From the NCBI RefSeq assembly GCF_001546855.1, contig NZ_KQ958179.1, forward strand, positions 1-64,000: DNA of 64,000 nt. Reading direction: 5' to 3'. The stretch is from Megasphaera sp. MJR8396C (GTDB taxonomy: Bacteria > Bacillota > Negativicutes > Veillonellales > Megasphaeraceae). The first letter of the stretch is position 1, and the number at the start of each line of letters is the position of its first letter. The position numbers were made by a program, and so were the translations under genes. The notes below the pieces were generated by a model. The model did not search any database. It was not told the origin of the DNA and saw only the letters and a program-made list of their open reading frames with translations. Shown in pieces: positions 48,395-56,032 of the stretch.

Positions 48395-48560
48395 TCAAAA
48401 GAGCCTTTCAGAGCTGAAAAGGATCTGTCCCCCGAAGGCAACCGGAGTCACCGACTCTGGTACTTCGCGCAACGGCTTATTCTTCAGACTGATACTACCG
48501 GCCGATTCGCCCAGCCTGCAAAAACCGAGGGAAAGAGAATCCCTTAGACGTTTTTTAATT
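48395..48560. other. GC-rich structured non-coding stretch
   Basis: In a 0.8-kb gap without a convincing gene, this stretch stands out by GC content and folding. 48434-48468 forms CGAAG-(GCAA)-CCGGAGTC-ACC-GACTCTGG-(TA)-CTTCG, and 48405-48423 forms CCTTTCAG-AG-CTGAAAAGG. On the plus strand it is followed by a weak hairpin (GAGGGA/TCCCTT) and six T residues. It may be a small RNA, a leader or a dispersed repeat. A 74-codon minus frame (48395-48619) has a TTG start and weak site and is not called. Confidence 0.35.
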
Positions 48561-48658
48561 GTCAAAACAGATCTTCCCCGTAAATCAGTAAAACAACGAC
48601 GCTGTACGGAGAATATCAAAGTGCCTTCAATGATACTGCGTTATTTCCAGCGTCTTTA

Positions 48659-48676
48659 CTATTGCTATTGCAATAG
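48659..48676. repeat. CTATTG-N6-CAATAG element
   Basis: CTATTGCTATTGCAATAG has the same CTATTG-N6-CAATAG layout as the promoter elements at 48972-48989 and (variant) 62346-62363. The surrounding 48561-48971 holds no gene I can support. Confidence 0.5.
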
Positions 48677-48969
48677 ATACGATTAGCCCCTCAATTCACA
48701 CAGACGGCGATGTCCCAATCTGTCATCTAACGTATCCGCATCGCCAGCTTTAGCGCGTATAAAGAAGTTCTTCTTGCCAGTCGGCTCATTCGGATGTCTC
48801 GCTAGATGATGGACTTTTCTATCCACTAATCGATAACACGAAAAAAACACTTGACAATTTCCATACAGGGTATCTAACTTTTCTCAGTCTGTCTCTACCA
48901 CATAATTATTTCATTGTCAATACTGTTCAACAAAAAATATATTGTAAATAAAATATATTTTTTCAACCC

Positions 48970-49003
48970 AACTATTGCATTTACAATAGTTACATGTTAC
49001 AAT
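48970..49003 (+). promoter_or_regulatory. Promoter with palindromic operator, module A
   Basis: The inverted repeat AACTATTG-N6-CAATAGTT (48970-48991) contains the -35 TTGCAT (48975-48980). After a 17-base spacer comes -10 TACAAT (48998-49003). The same geometry recurs at 62332-62363 before the paralogous module. Confidence 0.65.
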
Positions 49004-49068
49004 AGCTGTGTAAGAATAAAGAAAGACTATTCATGTTACTGGGAAAGCCGAAGGGAGGGGCCTTAGGA

Positions 49069-49356
49069 ATGACTCAGGATGCATCTGGAAATAATGAACA
49101 GCACGCAAACATTCGCCCGAGCTGAAGAAAATGCTTCGGCTGTATCTCCGGCTGAATGCCCAGATGCTCCGGAAATTGTTAGCCATCGGGATTGCGGTCG
49201 TCGAGAGAAGAAAAACTTTACCCGCTTTATTACAACAGTGAGGCGCAGTATTGCTTTTCTTTGCCGAAAACGCCGACGATAATCGGATCCAATGCAGTAT
49301 CTCATATCTACATTAACCTGATTTTGCTGAAGACCTCAGTGTACGAGAGTATGTAA
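49069..49356 (+). pseudogene. Frameshifted copy of the 90-residue protein gene
   Basis: A broken paralogue of the gene at 62000-62272. Translating in pieces gives NEQHANIR, then after a shift near 49111-49118 ELKKMLRLYLRLNAQMLRK and LLAIGIAVVERRK, then after a +1 shift near 49205-49229 LYYNSEAQYCFSLPKTP and SNAVSHIYINLIL. The intact copy reads RAMLKKIFKQYRRMNASIR, ALAEIGITVVEGRK, HYKLYYNNDDRYCFPLPKTP and ANAVSRIYNSLIL. AAGGGAGGGG precedes ATG 49069. It lies 42 bp ahead of the nuclease/Gly-Ala-rich gene, just as the intact copy precedes its partner by 31 bp. Confidence 0.75.
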
Positions 49357-49398
49357 GGGATTTGATTTTAAGTTATTGGGAATTAGAAAAGGAGCGCT

Positions 49399-50253
49399 AT
49401 GATGAGCAATTTCGAAAAAGATGCGAAGAACATGACGGGAACCGTTGCCAAAGAAGGGTACGAAGCGAGTGTCGGCGCTAGGGCCCTTGCTCGTGCTGGG
49501 AAATGCCCTAACCTGAAAGGACATGTTCACGAGCAGATCTTCTGCGACAAGTTCAACATGAACCCCCGCAATATCTTGGAGGGAAATCACGCCCAGCTCA
49601 CGAAATCGACGACGGCAAAAATGAAGGATGTCGTTGTCTTGAACAAGAAGGGCCAGGTTGTGAAGCATTTTCAGCTGAAGGACACGACCAGCAGCTCCGG
49701 CGTTGCTAAGACGTCGAAACAGATTATCGAGAAACATTACGGCAAGACCAAGGTCATGGGCACCGAAGAAACGGCTAAGAAAGTCGCCGACAAGATTGCC
49801 AATAAGACGAATCAGAAGATTCACAGTACCAATATTTCGACGAAAACGACTACTCGCATCGCCGATAAGGCTTTGGGAAAGATGCCGACGGCGGCGGCGC
49901 TGCGCTCGGCTGCTAAGAGTGGCGGCGTCAGCGGGGCCGTCTTCGGCGCCGGTATCGAGGCCGTTTCTTCGGTTATCGATGTCGTTGACGGGAAAAAGGA
50001 CGTCGACGATGCCGTGATCGACATCGCCGGCGCCGGCATTAAGGGCGGCGTCACTGGTGCTGCGTCGGCCGCTGCCGGCAGTGCGGCTGCCGGTGCCGCC
50101 GGTGCGGCTGTGGCAGCCGTTACCGGGACGACCGTCGGCGGGGCCTTGGCGGCGACGACGGTTGGCGCCGCTACGGTTGTGGCAGCCCCGGTTGTCATTG
50201 GCTTTGCGGCCGCCTGTGCCGTCGGCAGTTTCATTTCCGACCTCTTCGATTAG
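49399..50253 (+). CDS. PD-(D/E)xK-like nuclease domain fused to a Gly/Ala-rich membrane segment
   Basis: A 284-residue protein of unknown function. Residues 1-34 carry VAKEGYEASVG, shared with its paralogue at 61573-61968. Residues 35-135 look like a PD-(D/E)xK nuclease core: Glu45 in GHVHEQIF, Asp77 in KMKDVVVLN, then Gln92-x-Lys94 in FQLKD. Residues 176-284 form a Gly/Ala-rich, glycine-zipper-like region (GAGIEAVSSVIDVVDGKKD, then long small-residue hydrophobic stretches) ending SFISDLFD, and are closely alignable to the paralogue. This suggests a toxin- or defence-type effector that inserts in membranes, but this is inferred. AAAGGAG precedes tandem ATGs at 49399 and 49402. Confidence 0.72.
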   Translation: MMSNFEKDAKNMTGTVAKEGYEASVGARALARAGKCPNLKGHVHEQIFCDKFNMNPRNILEGNHAQLTKSTTAKMKDVVVLNKKGQVVKHFQLKDTTSSSGVAKTSKQIIEKHYGKTKVMGTEETAKKVADKIANKTNQKIHSTNISTKTTTRIADKALGKMPTAAALRSAAKSGGVSGAVFGAGIEAVSSVIDVVDGKKDVDDAVIDIAGAGIKGGVTGAASAAAGSAAAGAAGAAVAAVTGTTVGGALAATTVGAATVVAAPVVIGFAAACAVGSFISDLFD

Positions 50254-50299
50254 TAGATTTTCCTAATTCCTATTTTTAACAAGTACCACAGAAATTGCA

Positions 50300-50346
50300 G
50301 AAAAAAACAGAGAAGGAATGTTCTTCATTCCCTCTCTGTTTTTTAT
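50300..50346. terminator. Bidirectional terminator
   Basis: Stem AAACAGAGA-AGGAATG with CATTCC-CTCTCTGTTT, 5-base loop, T run on plus and T-rich on minus. It separates the nuclease-like gene (+) from the pyruvate-kinase-like gene (-). Confidence 0.85.
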
Positions 50347-50353
50347 TGCCCCT

Positions 50354-51874
50354 TTATGATTTTCCGTTTTCAAACATATGCTGGGCAATATGCAAGGCCC
50401 GAAGCTGGGATGTTTTCTTATGTTGATGCTGTTCCATTCGCAGCAAAATGTTGGTCAAGGCCGTAACGGCTTCTACGATGTACGGTCCTTTATTGAGCAT
50501 GACGCATTCGGCGCGTTCCCCCATAGCGGCGTCGGTAATTTCAGCCCGCGACGGGAGGCCTTTCTTAACTAGGTTTTCGAGTACCTGGGTTGCCCAGATG
50601 ACTGGGACATGAGCTGCTTCACAGATCCACATGATTTCTTCCTGCAGTTCGGCCAAGCGCCTGTAACCGACTTCAACGGCCAGATCGCCGCGGGCAATCA
50701 TGATGCCCAGGGGCTGTTTTGACGCAGCTTGTACGATGATTTCCGGCAGGTTGTCGACGGCTTCCTTGTTTTCAATCTTAGCTACCAATGCGATTTGGCG
50801 GTAGGCCTTGCCGCAGCGTTGTTGAAGTTCCTTCTGCAAGAGGGATACGTCAGCCGCCGATTTGACGAAGGAGTATCCGATGGCATCGGCATACTGCACG
50901 ACGAAGTCTAAATCTTCTTTATCTTTATCCGTAAGAGGCGACAGTTCTACCGGCGTCTGGGGGAAGTTCAAACTCTTTTCGTTCTTGATTTTCCCACCTA
51001 AGGGCTTGGTATAGGTAATGGTCAAATAAGCCCCTTCGGGCGTTACTTTTTCAACGATGGCCCGAATCTTCCCGTCATCGATGAGGACTGGATGGCCGGC
51101 CTCCATGTGTTCAAAGATTTCAGGGATACTGCAGGAGATGACGATATTGCCCTTATACTCTTCGGGATAGGTTGAAATCGATCCCGATACCAAAAAGATC
51201 TGCTCACCCGGCATGACCCGCGCTTCACCATAGCGCAACAGGACCGACTCGATGCGAACTTTCGGTCCGGCCAAATCCATGTAAACCTTACAATGATTCC
51301 CCGTTTCCTGTTCGGCCCGATGGATATAGGAAATCATCGTCCCCCACAGCTCCTTCGAGTCGTGCGCACAGTTGATACGGGCACAGTCCATGCCGGCTGC
51401 CACTAAGTCACGAATGAGAATGCCATTGTCTTCTGCCGCTTCTGTCGGCAGGGTTACCATGATTCGCGTCCCCGTCTTGGCCGTTCCAAAAATCCGCCCC
51501 GTATTATAGGCCAAGAGGCCGTCTCCATAGAAAAACCGCCGCTGCTGCGGATAAGGAACGAGATTTTGCTCCGGTTCCTGACAGATTCGCCCCAAGGACG
51601 CCATGACGGCATCGAGCTTGGTAATCGCCCTTGCTTCGCCCCGTCCGAGGGACGACAGGCCAAAGGGAAGGAGCGAACGCTGTATCTTTCGCAGGTCGTG
51701 ACAGCGAAGGGCCAGATAAAAGGCCAGATTCCAAGCACTGTATGTAAAGTGTCGCCGCTGAATCAGCGGTTTCCACTGCCGGTATAACGAGTCGCCTCGC
51801 GAAAGGACGTCCTTCCTCAATCGGCAAAGGACGCTATACAGTTCTTTCGCTGATGGATATATGTCTTGTTCCAC
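50354..51874 (-). CDS. Pyruvate-kinase-like protein with N-terminal helical extension
   Basis: A 506-residue protein. Residues about 135-480 form a pyruvate kinase barrel: TRIMVTLPTEAAEDNGILIRD (weak match to the first PK motif), ARINCAHD, MDLAGPKVRIE, KIENKEAVDNL with the catalytic Lys, MIARGDLAVEVG, and IWATQVLENLVKKGLPSRAEITDA. Compared with classical PykF/PykA it has an extra ~130-residue helical N-terminal part and lacks the C-terminal regulatory domain. In canonical enzymes the first motif is TKIICTIGP, so catalysis may be altered. The start is GTG 51874 with GAGGTGA. It may be a true PK variant or a regulatory homologue. Confidence 0.82.
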   Translation of the reverse strand: MEQDIYPSAKELYSVLCRLRKDVLSRGDSLYRQWKPLIQRRHFTYSAWNLAFYLALRCHDLRKIQRSLLPFGLSSLGRGEARAITKLDAVMASLGRICQEPEQNLVPYPQQRRFFYGDGLLAYNTGRIFGTAKTGTRIMVTLPTEAAEDNGILIRDLVAAGMDCARINCAHDSKELWGTMISYIHRAEQETGNHCKVYMDLAGPKVRIESVLLRYGEARVMPGEQIFLVSGSISTYPEEYKGNIVISCSIPEIFEHMEAGHPVLIDDGKIRAIVEKVTPEGAYLTITYTKPLGGKIKNEKSLNFPQTPVELSPLTDKDKEDLDFVVQYADAIGYSFVKSAADVSLLQKELQQRCGKAYRQIALVAKIENKEAVDNLPEIIVQAASKQPLGIMIARGDLAVEVGYRRLAELQEEIMWICEAAHVPVIWATQVLENLVKKGLPSRAEITDAAMGERAECVMLNKGPYIVEAVTALTNILLRMEQHQHKKTSQLRALHIAQHMFENGKS

Positions 51875-51924
51875 TTCAATTCACCTCATTTGCATAATTT
51901 TTATTCATATAATTCATATCATTT

Positions 51925-51953
51925 ATTATATTCCTGTAAGCAAACTTTCTCAA
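51925..51953 (-). promoter_or_regulatory. Promoter of the pyruvate-kinase-like gene
   Basis: Minus-strand -35 TTGAGA (51948-51953), 17-base spacer, -10 TATAAT (51925-51930), about 50 bases before the GTG start. Confidence 0.6.
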
Positions 51954-52096
51954 CGCCGCCAGCCTTGCTTTACATTGATTTTACACCCCTACAAAGTGCT
52001 GTAGCTTTATCTTAAAAACACGTTGTCCTACACACTATCCCAAAAAGCCTTTTCTAAAACAAAAACGACGGTCAAACCTTCGGCAGGTGCAACGAT

Positions 52097-52123
52097 GGCC
52101 CCGGCACAAAGAGCGCCGGGGCC
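52097..52123. other. Very stable hairpin after the acyl-CoA dehydrogenase gene
   Basis: Perfect 9-bp all-GC stem GGCCCCGGC/GCCGGGGCC with a 9-base loop, 33 bases past the stop. There is no T run on either strand, so it may stabilise a 3' end rather than act as a classic terminator. Confidence 0.5.
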
Positions 52124-52155
52124 AAGTACAACAGTCTTTGTCTTATAAAGGAAGC

Positions 52156-53319
52156 TTATTTCTGAGCCGCTACGAAACCGGCGATGACCATGCGCTGAAC
52201 TTCGTTAGTGCCTTCATAAATCTGCATGATCTTAGCATCACGAACCAATTTTTCAACCGGATATTCACGGCTGTAACCAAAGCCGCCGAGAATCTGAACG
52301 GCTTCTAAAGCAACTTCTACGGAAATATCCCCGGCGAAGCATTTTGCGATAGCGGCTTCACGAGTGTAGCTCCGTTTCGGTTCTGCATAATACGTATTGA
52401 GGAAGTTGATGATGGCCGAGCGAGCGACTTCGGTCTTCATGTCCATGTCAGCCAGTTTAAAGGAAATGACTTCATGTTTGATGATTGGTTTGCCAAAGGT
52501 AACGCGTTCTTTTGCATATTTAACAGCTTCATTGATAGCCCGCTGAGCAATACCAACAGCCAGGGATGCTACCATCGGACGAGCGAGGTCCAAGGTCTGC
52601 ATGGCATAAACGAAACCCTTACCTTCTTCACCGATGAGGTGGTCAGCCGGAATATGAACGTCCTGGAAAATAACTTCTGTCGTATTGGAGAGGCGGATAC
52701 CCATCTTATCTTCTTCTTTACCGACGGAAACGCCCGGGCGGTCGCGTTCAACGATAAAGGCCGAAATCCCTTTTACGCCCTTCGATTTATCGGTAATAGC
52801 AAAGACGGTGTAAACGGAAGCGACGCCGCCGTTGGTAATGAAGCATTTCGTACCGTTGATGACGTATTCATCGCCCTGTTTTACAGCAACCGTCGTCCCG
52901 GCAGCCGCATCAGAACCCGCATTGGCTTCCGTCAGGCAGAATGCGCAGAAGCCGCTGCCTTTTTCACCGGTCAAGTATTCGGCATACAATTTCTTTTGCG
53001 CGTCGTTACCATGCTGGAGAACCGGTTTGAGGCCCAAGCCAGAAGCTGCAATAGCCGTAGCTACGCCGGCATCGACTTTAGACAGTTCTTCATAAACAGC
53101 TGCAACGGTGTAGTAATCCTGGCCCATGCCGCCGTATTCTTCAGGAATCTCTAAGCCGCAAAAACCGATATCGACGGCTTCCTGGTAAATATCCAAAAGC
53201 TTCTGACCCGGTTCTTTCGCTTCATCCAATTCATGCACGAAGGGAGCTACTTTCTTTTCTGCAAAGTCCCTTGCTAAGGCGACGAGATCCTGCTGATCCT
53301 TATTGAGAATATAACCCAT
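52156..53319 (-). CDS. Acyl-CoA dehydrogenase
   Basis: A 387-residue FAD enzyme of the short/medium-chain acyl-CoA dehydrogenase family. CLTEANAGSDAAAGTT and CFITNGGVASVYTVFAIT line the FAD and substrate sites, FGKPIIKHEVISFKLADM is the dimer and FAD contact, and IYEGTNEVQRMVIAG holds the catalytic Glu (in YEGT). It resembles the butyryl-CoA dehydrogenase class used in butyrate and caproate formation but is clearly not the classical M. elsdenii BCD sequence as I remember it, so a different chain length or branched substrate is possible. No etfAB genes are adjacent. GAGGAGG precedes ATG 53319. Confidence 0.93.
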   Translation of the reverse strand: MGYILNKDQQDLVALARDFAEKKVAPFVHELDEAKEPGQKLLDIYQEAVDIGFCGLEIPEEYGGMGQDYYTVAAVYEELSKVDAGVATAIAASGLGLKPVLQHGNDAQKKLYAEYLTGEKGSGFCAFCLTEANAGSDAAAGTTVAVKQGDEYVINGTKCFITNGGVASVYTVFAITDKSKGVKGISAFIVERDRPGVSVGKEEDKMGIRLSNTTEVIFQDVHIPADHLIGEEGKGFVYAMQTLDLARPMVASLAVGIAQRAINEAVKYAKERVTFGKPIIKHEVISFKLADMDMKTEVARSAIINFLNTYYAEPKRSYTREAAIAKCFAGDISVEVALEAVQILGGFGYSREYPVEKLVRDAKIMQIYEGTNEVQRMVIAGFVAAQK

Positions 53320-53537
53320 GATAAAAAACCTCCTCTAACGGATAATAAAAAATAATACGACGGCGGTAACTATACTATTCATACTTATATTCTATCAAAT
53401 ATCCGCATATAAAGAAAGTTTAAAATAAAGAAAAAGCATATTTTAATTCTATTTTAAGAATGAATCGTTAAAAATAAAAATTTCAATAAACGGCTTGTTA
53501 TTCGATAAATCCTTTGCCTGACAAAAATCAATCCTAC
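53320..53537. other. AT-rich spacer, no gene seen
   Basis: This upstream region of the acyl-CoA dehydrogenase gene is strongly AT-rich. I see no open frame with a ribosome site and no clear promoter pair. It ends at the tRNA-Pro terminators. Confidence 0.5.
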
Positions 53538-53563
53538 AAAAAAAGACGAGTCATGAACCCGTC
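53538..53563 (-). terminator. Second terminator downstream of tRNA-Pro
   Basis: Stem GACGGG/CTCGTC (one G-U) with a 7-base loop and seven T residues on the minus strand. Confidence 0.55.
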
Positions 53564-53631
53564 CTCAAAAAAAGCATCGTAATCGCTTACGAAAAATTAT
53601 TCATGCACCTACGCTGCAGCTACTTTTTATG

Positions 53632-53673
53632 AAAAAAAAGCCACTCTCCAAATCGAATGATTCGAAGAATGGC
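53632..53673 (-). terminator. tRNA-Pro terminator
   Basis: Minus-strand stem GCCATTCT/AGAGTGGC (one G-U) enclosing a smaller TCGAAT/ATTCGA pairing, followed by eight T residues. It starts seven bases after the tRNA. Confidence 0.75.
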
Positions 53674-53679
53674 TGTATT

Positions 53680-53756
53680 TGGTCGGAACGGCGAGATTTG
53701 AACTCGCGACCTCTTCCACCCCAAGGAAGCGCGCTACCAAGCTGCGCCACGTCCCG
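53680..53756 (-). tRNA. tRNA-Pro (anticodon GGG)
   Basis: A 77-base tRNA with encoded CCA. Acceptor CGGGACG pairs with CGTTCCG, D arm GGCGCAGCTTGGTAGCGC, anticodon arm CTTCC-TTGGGGT-GGAAG giving GGG, T arm GAGTTCAAATCTC. Confidence 0.96.
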
Positions 53757-53789
53757 TCAACTATCGACCCTTGTCCTGTCGACCTTTTA

Positions 53790-53818
53790 ATTCTAACCGA
53801 TTCAAGGATACTTGTCAA
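53790..53818 (-). promoter_or_regulatory. tRNA-Pro promoter
   Basis: Minus-strand consensus -35 TTGACA (53813-53818), 17-base spacer, -10 TAGAAT (53790-53795), 34 bases before the tRNA. Confidence 0.75.
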
Positions 53819-54000
53819 GGTATAATTTTTCTCACCTCTATGATAAGGACTTTTCACTGCGGAATCATCTGCCGATTTTATGTGCTGACTCTATTTCCGA
53901 TAAAAAATAAGAGATTTACTTCCATTTATGCTACTCGGAATGGATATATGTAACGATTAGTTGTATACTATATGTATAAATAAAACAAGAGGTGGTAAAT

Positions 54001-54360
54001 TTGAATACTTTAGTAAAAACGCATTACATTAGAAATAACCTCATAGCCCTTTTCTTCGGAGTGATAGTACCAGCATTTCTCTTGACAAGTTCTCGCAGCA
54101 ACGCTTGTGGTGCCTACTTATTAACGGCACTAATCGCACTAATACCAACAAATATTGCCTATAGTAAGGGTAGGAATTTCGCTAAATGGTTTATTTATAG
54201 TACCTTTTTATGGATTATTGCCATAATTCATAGTATAAAAATTACTCCTAATGATAAATCAAGAATCAGAGCCGGATATCATAAATGCCCTTACTGCGGC
54301 GAACTCAGCCGCCCGGAAGCCACCGTTTGTCATTGCTGCGGCCGAGATTTATTTATATAA
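54001..54360 (+). CDS. Membrane protein with C-terminal zinc ribbon (paralogue 1)
   Basis: A 119-residue protein I cannot name. Three hydrophobic segments (about 14-30, 38-52 and 62-80) are followed by a cytoplasmic-type zinc ribbon, CPYCGELSRPEATVCHCCGRDL (four zinc cysteines as two CxxC pairs). The start is TTG 54001, five bases after AAGAGGTGG; a GTG at 53992 lies within that site. The gene is AT-rich. It is followed 40 bp later by a close paralogue, so the two are likely a tandem duplication and one operon. Confidence 0.78.
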   Translation: MNTLVKTHYIRNNLIALFFGVIVPAFLLTSSRSNACGAYLLTALIALIPTNIAYSKGRNFAKWFIYSTFLWIIAIIHSIKITPNDKSRIRAGYHKCPYCGELSRPEATVCHCCGRDLFI

Positions 54361-54400
54361 TAGCCTGGAATAATTTCTAAACAAACGAGAGGTATCTATT

Positions 54401-54763
54401 ATGGAAAAACCACACAATGTACGTTACTCATTAATAGCTTTTTTAATCTTTTCTATTCTCGTTCCCATCCTATTATCCGATGTGAACTTATTGGGGAATA
54501 AAGGTGAGCTCTATATGGAGTATTGGATTTTCTCGGTATTAGCGCTAATCCCTGCCAACATCGCCTCCAACAAAGGCCGCAGCTTTGCCATTTGGTATAT
54601 CTATGGACTTTGCCTTTTTCTAATCGCCTTCATTCATAGTTTATGCATCAAGGACAATGATATTGCTAAAACGTTCAAGGGCTGGCATAAATGCCGACAC
54701 TGCGGCGAATTTAGCCAACCGGAAGCGACGGTTTGTCACTGCTGCGGCCGGGATTTAGCTTAG
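54401..54763 (+). CDS. Membrane protein with C-terminal zinc ribbon (paralogue 2)
   Basis: A 120-residue paralogue of the preceding gene. The shared plan is clear: N-terminal hydrophobic helix, ALIPANIASNKGRSFAIWYIYGL (ALIPTNIAYSKGRNFAKWFIYST in its neighbour), a third helix, then HKCRHCGEFSQPEATVCHC ending CGRDLA. ACGAGAGG lies about ten bases before the ATG. The ribbon may bind another protein or nucleic acid at the membrane surface; function unknown. Confidence 0.78.
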   Translation: MEKPHNVRYSLIAFLIFSILVPILLSDVNLLGNKGELYMEYWIFSVLALIPANIASNKGRSFAIWYIYGLCLFLIAFIHSLCIKDNDIAKTFKGWHKCRHCGEFSQPEATVCHCCGRDLA

Positions 54764-54795
54764 CATCATTCTTTAAAATACTCAAACACATCAAA

Positions 54796-54852
54796 AGGCC
54801 CTTCCCTATCATGATGGTATATACGGTCATGACAGGAAAGAGCCTTTTCGCG
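54796..54852 (-). terminator. Terminator of the LacI-family regulator gene
   Basis: Long interrupted stem AAAAGGCTCTTTCCTGTCATGA with its partner TCATGATAGGGAAGGGCC, a T4 tail on the minus strand. It also lies at the end of the zinc-ribbon gene pair (+). Confidence 0.65.
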
Positions 54853-54891
54853 TCTTACTGACAAGTGGTCCCCTTGCCTCGCATTCTCCGC

Positions 54892-55911
54892 TTATAGGTT
54901 TTCCAAGAGCTTTATTTCATTTTTCAGGATGTAGCGTTCCCGTTCCGGTTTCTGATCGTTGACCAGGTACTGAAAGGCCAAATCCATGGCCCGATAGCCC
55001 TGCTGGTAGGGGTGCTGATAGATGATGGTCTTTAAGACGCCCTGCTTCATCATGTCGACCGTCGTCGGCGTGCTGTCGAAGGCGACGATGGTCAGGTCTT
55101 TTTCTTTTTTAAGGCTGACAACAGCCCGGCAGGCACCGTACACGCCGCCGGCGACGATGAACAAGGAGTCGATATCCGGATGTTCTTCGAGCATCTTCTT
55201 CGTTTCTTCATAAGAGCGGATTTCATCGTCCTTATTGACGGCTGTCGCCAAGATAGAAAATCCCGGAACTTTTTCCATGCGCCGCTGGAAACCTTCAAGG
55301 CGAAGTTCATGGCCCCAGGCCTGACGAGAACCGGTCACGACGCCGATTTTAGCAGTCTGGCCTCGCAGGAGCTGCAGCAAGGCGCAGGCCGTTTCACCGC
55401 CATTGGTGTAGTCACTGCCGACATAACACTGGCGGCGGCAGTTTTGTACGTCATTATTGACGTTGACGACGAAAACGCCTTTATCGACCAAGGCATTGAT
55501 GGCCTCAGCAATTCGCGTATCGTTGATGGGGCTGATGATGAGACCGCTCACGTGGATGGACTCCAACTCGTCAATGAGTGCCAGCTGAGCCTCTACGTCG
55601 TAGCCTTTCATGCGGCGCATGGTCAGCTTCATACCGTAAATCTGATAACGGCTTTCTGCCGTTTCGATACCGCGGATGATTTCATCGAAAAAGGCATTGC
55701 CCTCTGAATTCAAAATGACGCCGACGATGGGCCGGTGCCGTCTGGCAGCCAAGGCCTTGCCGGCCGGATTGGGTTTATATCCTAATTGCTTTACCATATT
55801 CATGACCGCTTCGGCCGTTTCCGGCTTGACGCGCCCGCGGCCATTGAGGACTCGGTCGACGGTCCCTCGCGAAACACCGCAAAGTTCGGCAATTTTTTTA
55901 ATCGTTACCAT
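54892..55911 (-). CDS. LacI-family transcriptional regulator
   Basis: A 339-residue regulator with an N-terminal LacI helix-turn-helix (TIKKIAELCGVSRGTVDRVL, 3-22), the hinge-helix region KPNPAGKALAA, and a periplasmic-binding-protein-like effector domain (about 60-339) of the sugar-binding type (RbsB-like). It is separated from the pentose cluster by a terminator but lies next to it. It is the best candidate to bind the GTGCCTARGCAC palindromes at 59690 and 59886. GAGGGAG precedes the ATG. Ligand unknown. Confidence 0.9.
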   Translation of the reverse strand: MVTIKKIAELCGVSRGTVDRVLNGRGRVKPETAEAVMNMVKQLGYKPNPAGKALAARRHRPIVGVILNSEGNAFFDEIIRGIETAESRYQIYGMKLTMRRMKGYDVEAQLALIDELESIHVSGLIISPINDTRIAEAINALVDKGVFVVNVNNDVQNCRRQCYVGSDYTNGGETACALLQLLRGQTAKIGVVTGSRQAWGHELRLEGFQRRMEKVPGFSILATAVNKDDEIRSYEETKKMLEEHPDIDSLFIVAGGVYGACRAVVSLKKEKDLTIVAFDSTPTTVDMMKQGVLKTIIYQHPYQQGYRAMDLAFQYLVNDQKPERERYILKNEIKLLENL

Positions 55912-55983
55912 ACTTCTCCCTCACTTATCCTCATACTTAAGGTTAACTGGTACCCTCTATTGTACCAAACATTGCGGCATGAT

Positions 55984-56030
55984 AAAAGGAACTATTTACA
56001 AAGTTCGTCCTTTATAAATAGTTCCTCATC
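55984..56030 (-). terminator. Terminator of the xylB-transporter-DUF4867 operon
   Basis: Stem AGGAACTATTTA/TAAATAGTTCCT (12 bp) with a longer loop and a T4 tail on the minus strand, directly after the DUF4867 stop. Confidence 0.75.
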
Positions 56031-56032
56031 CT

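Noticed and set aside
48430-48490. T-box-like string GGTACTTCGCG
   Set aside because: The T-box core should read close to GGTGGTACCGCG, no specifier stem is seen, and no aminoacyl-tRNA or amino acid gene follows.
48395-48619. 74-codon minus-strand frame in the gene-poor region
   Set aside because: It starts with TTG, has a poor ribosome site, and overlaps the foldable GC-rich stretch; no recognisable domain.
53627-53857. Open frame across the tRNA-Pro locus
   Set aside because: It covers the tRNA, its promoter and terminator, and the translation is a tRNA by-product.
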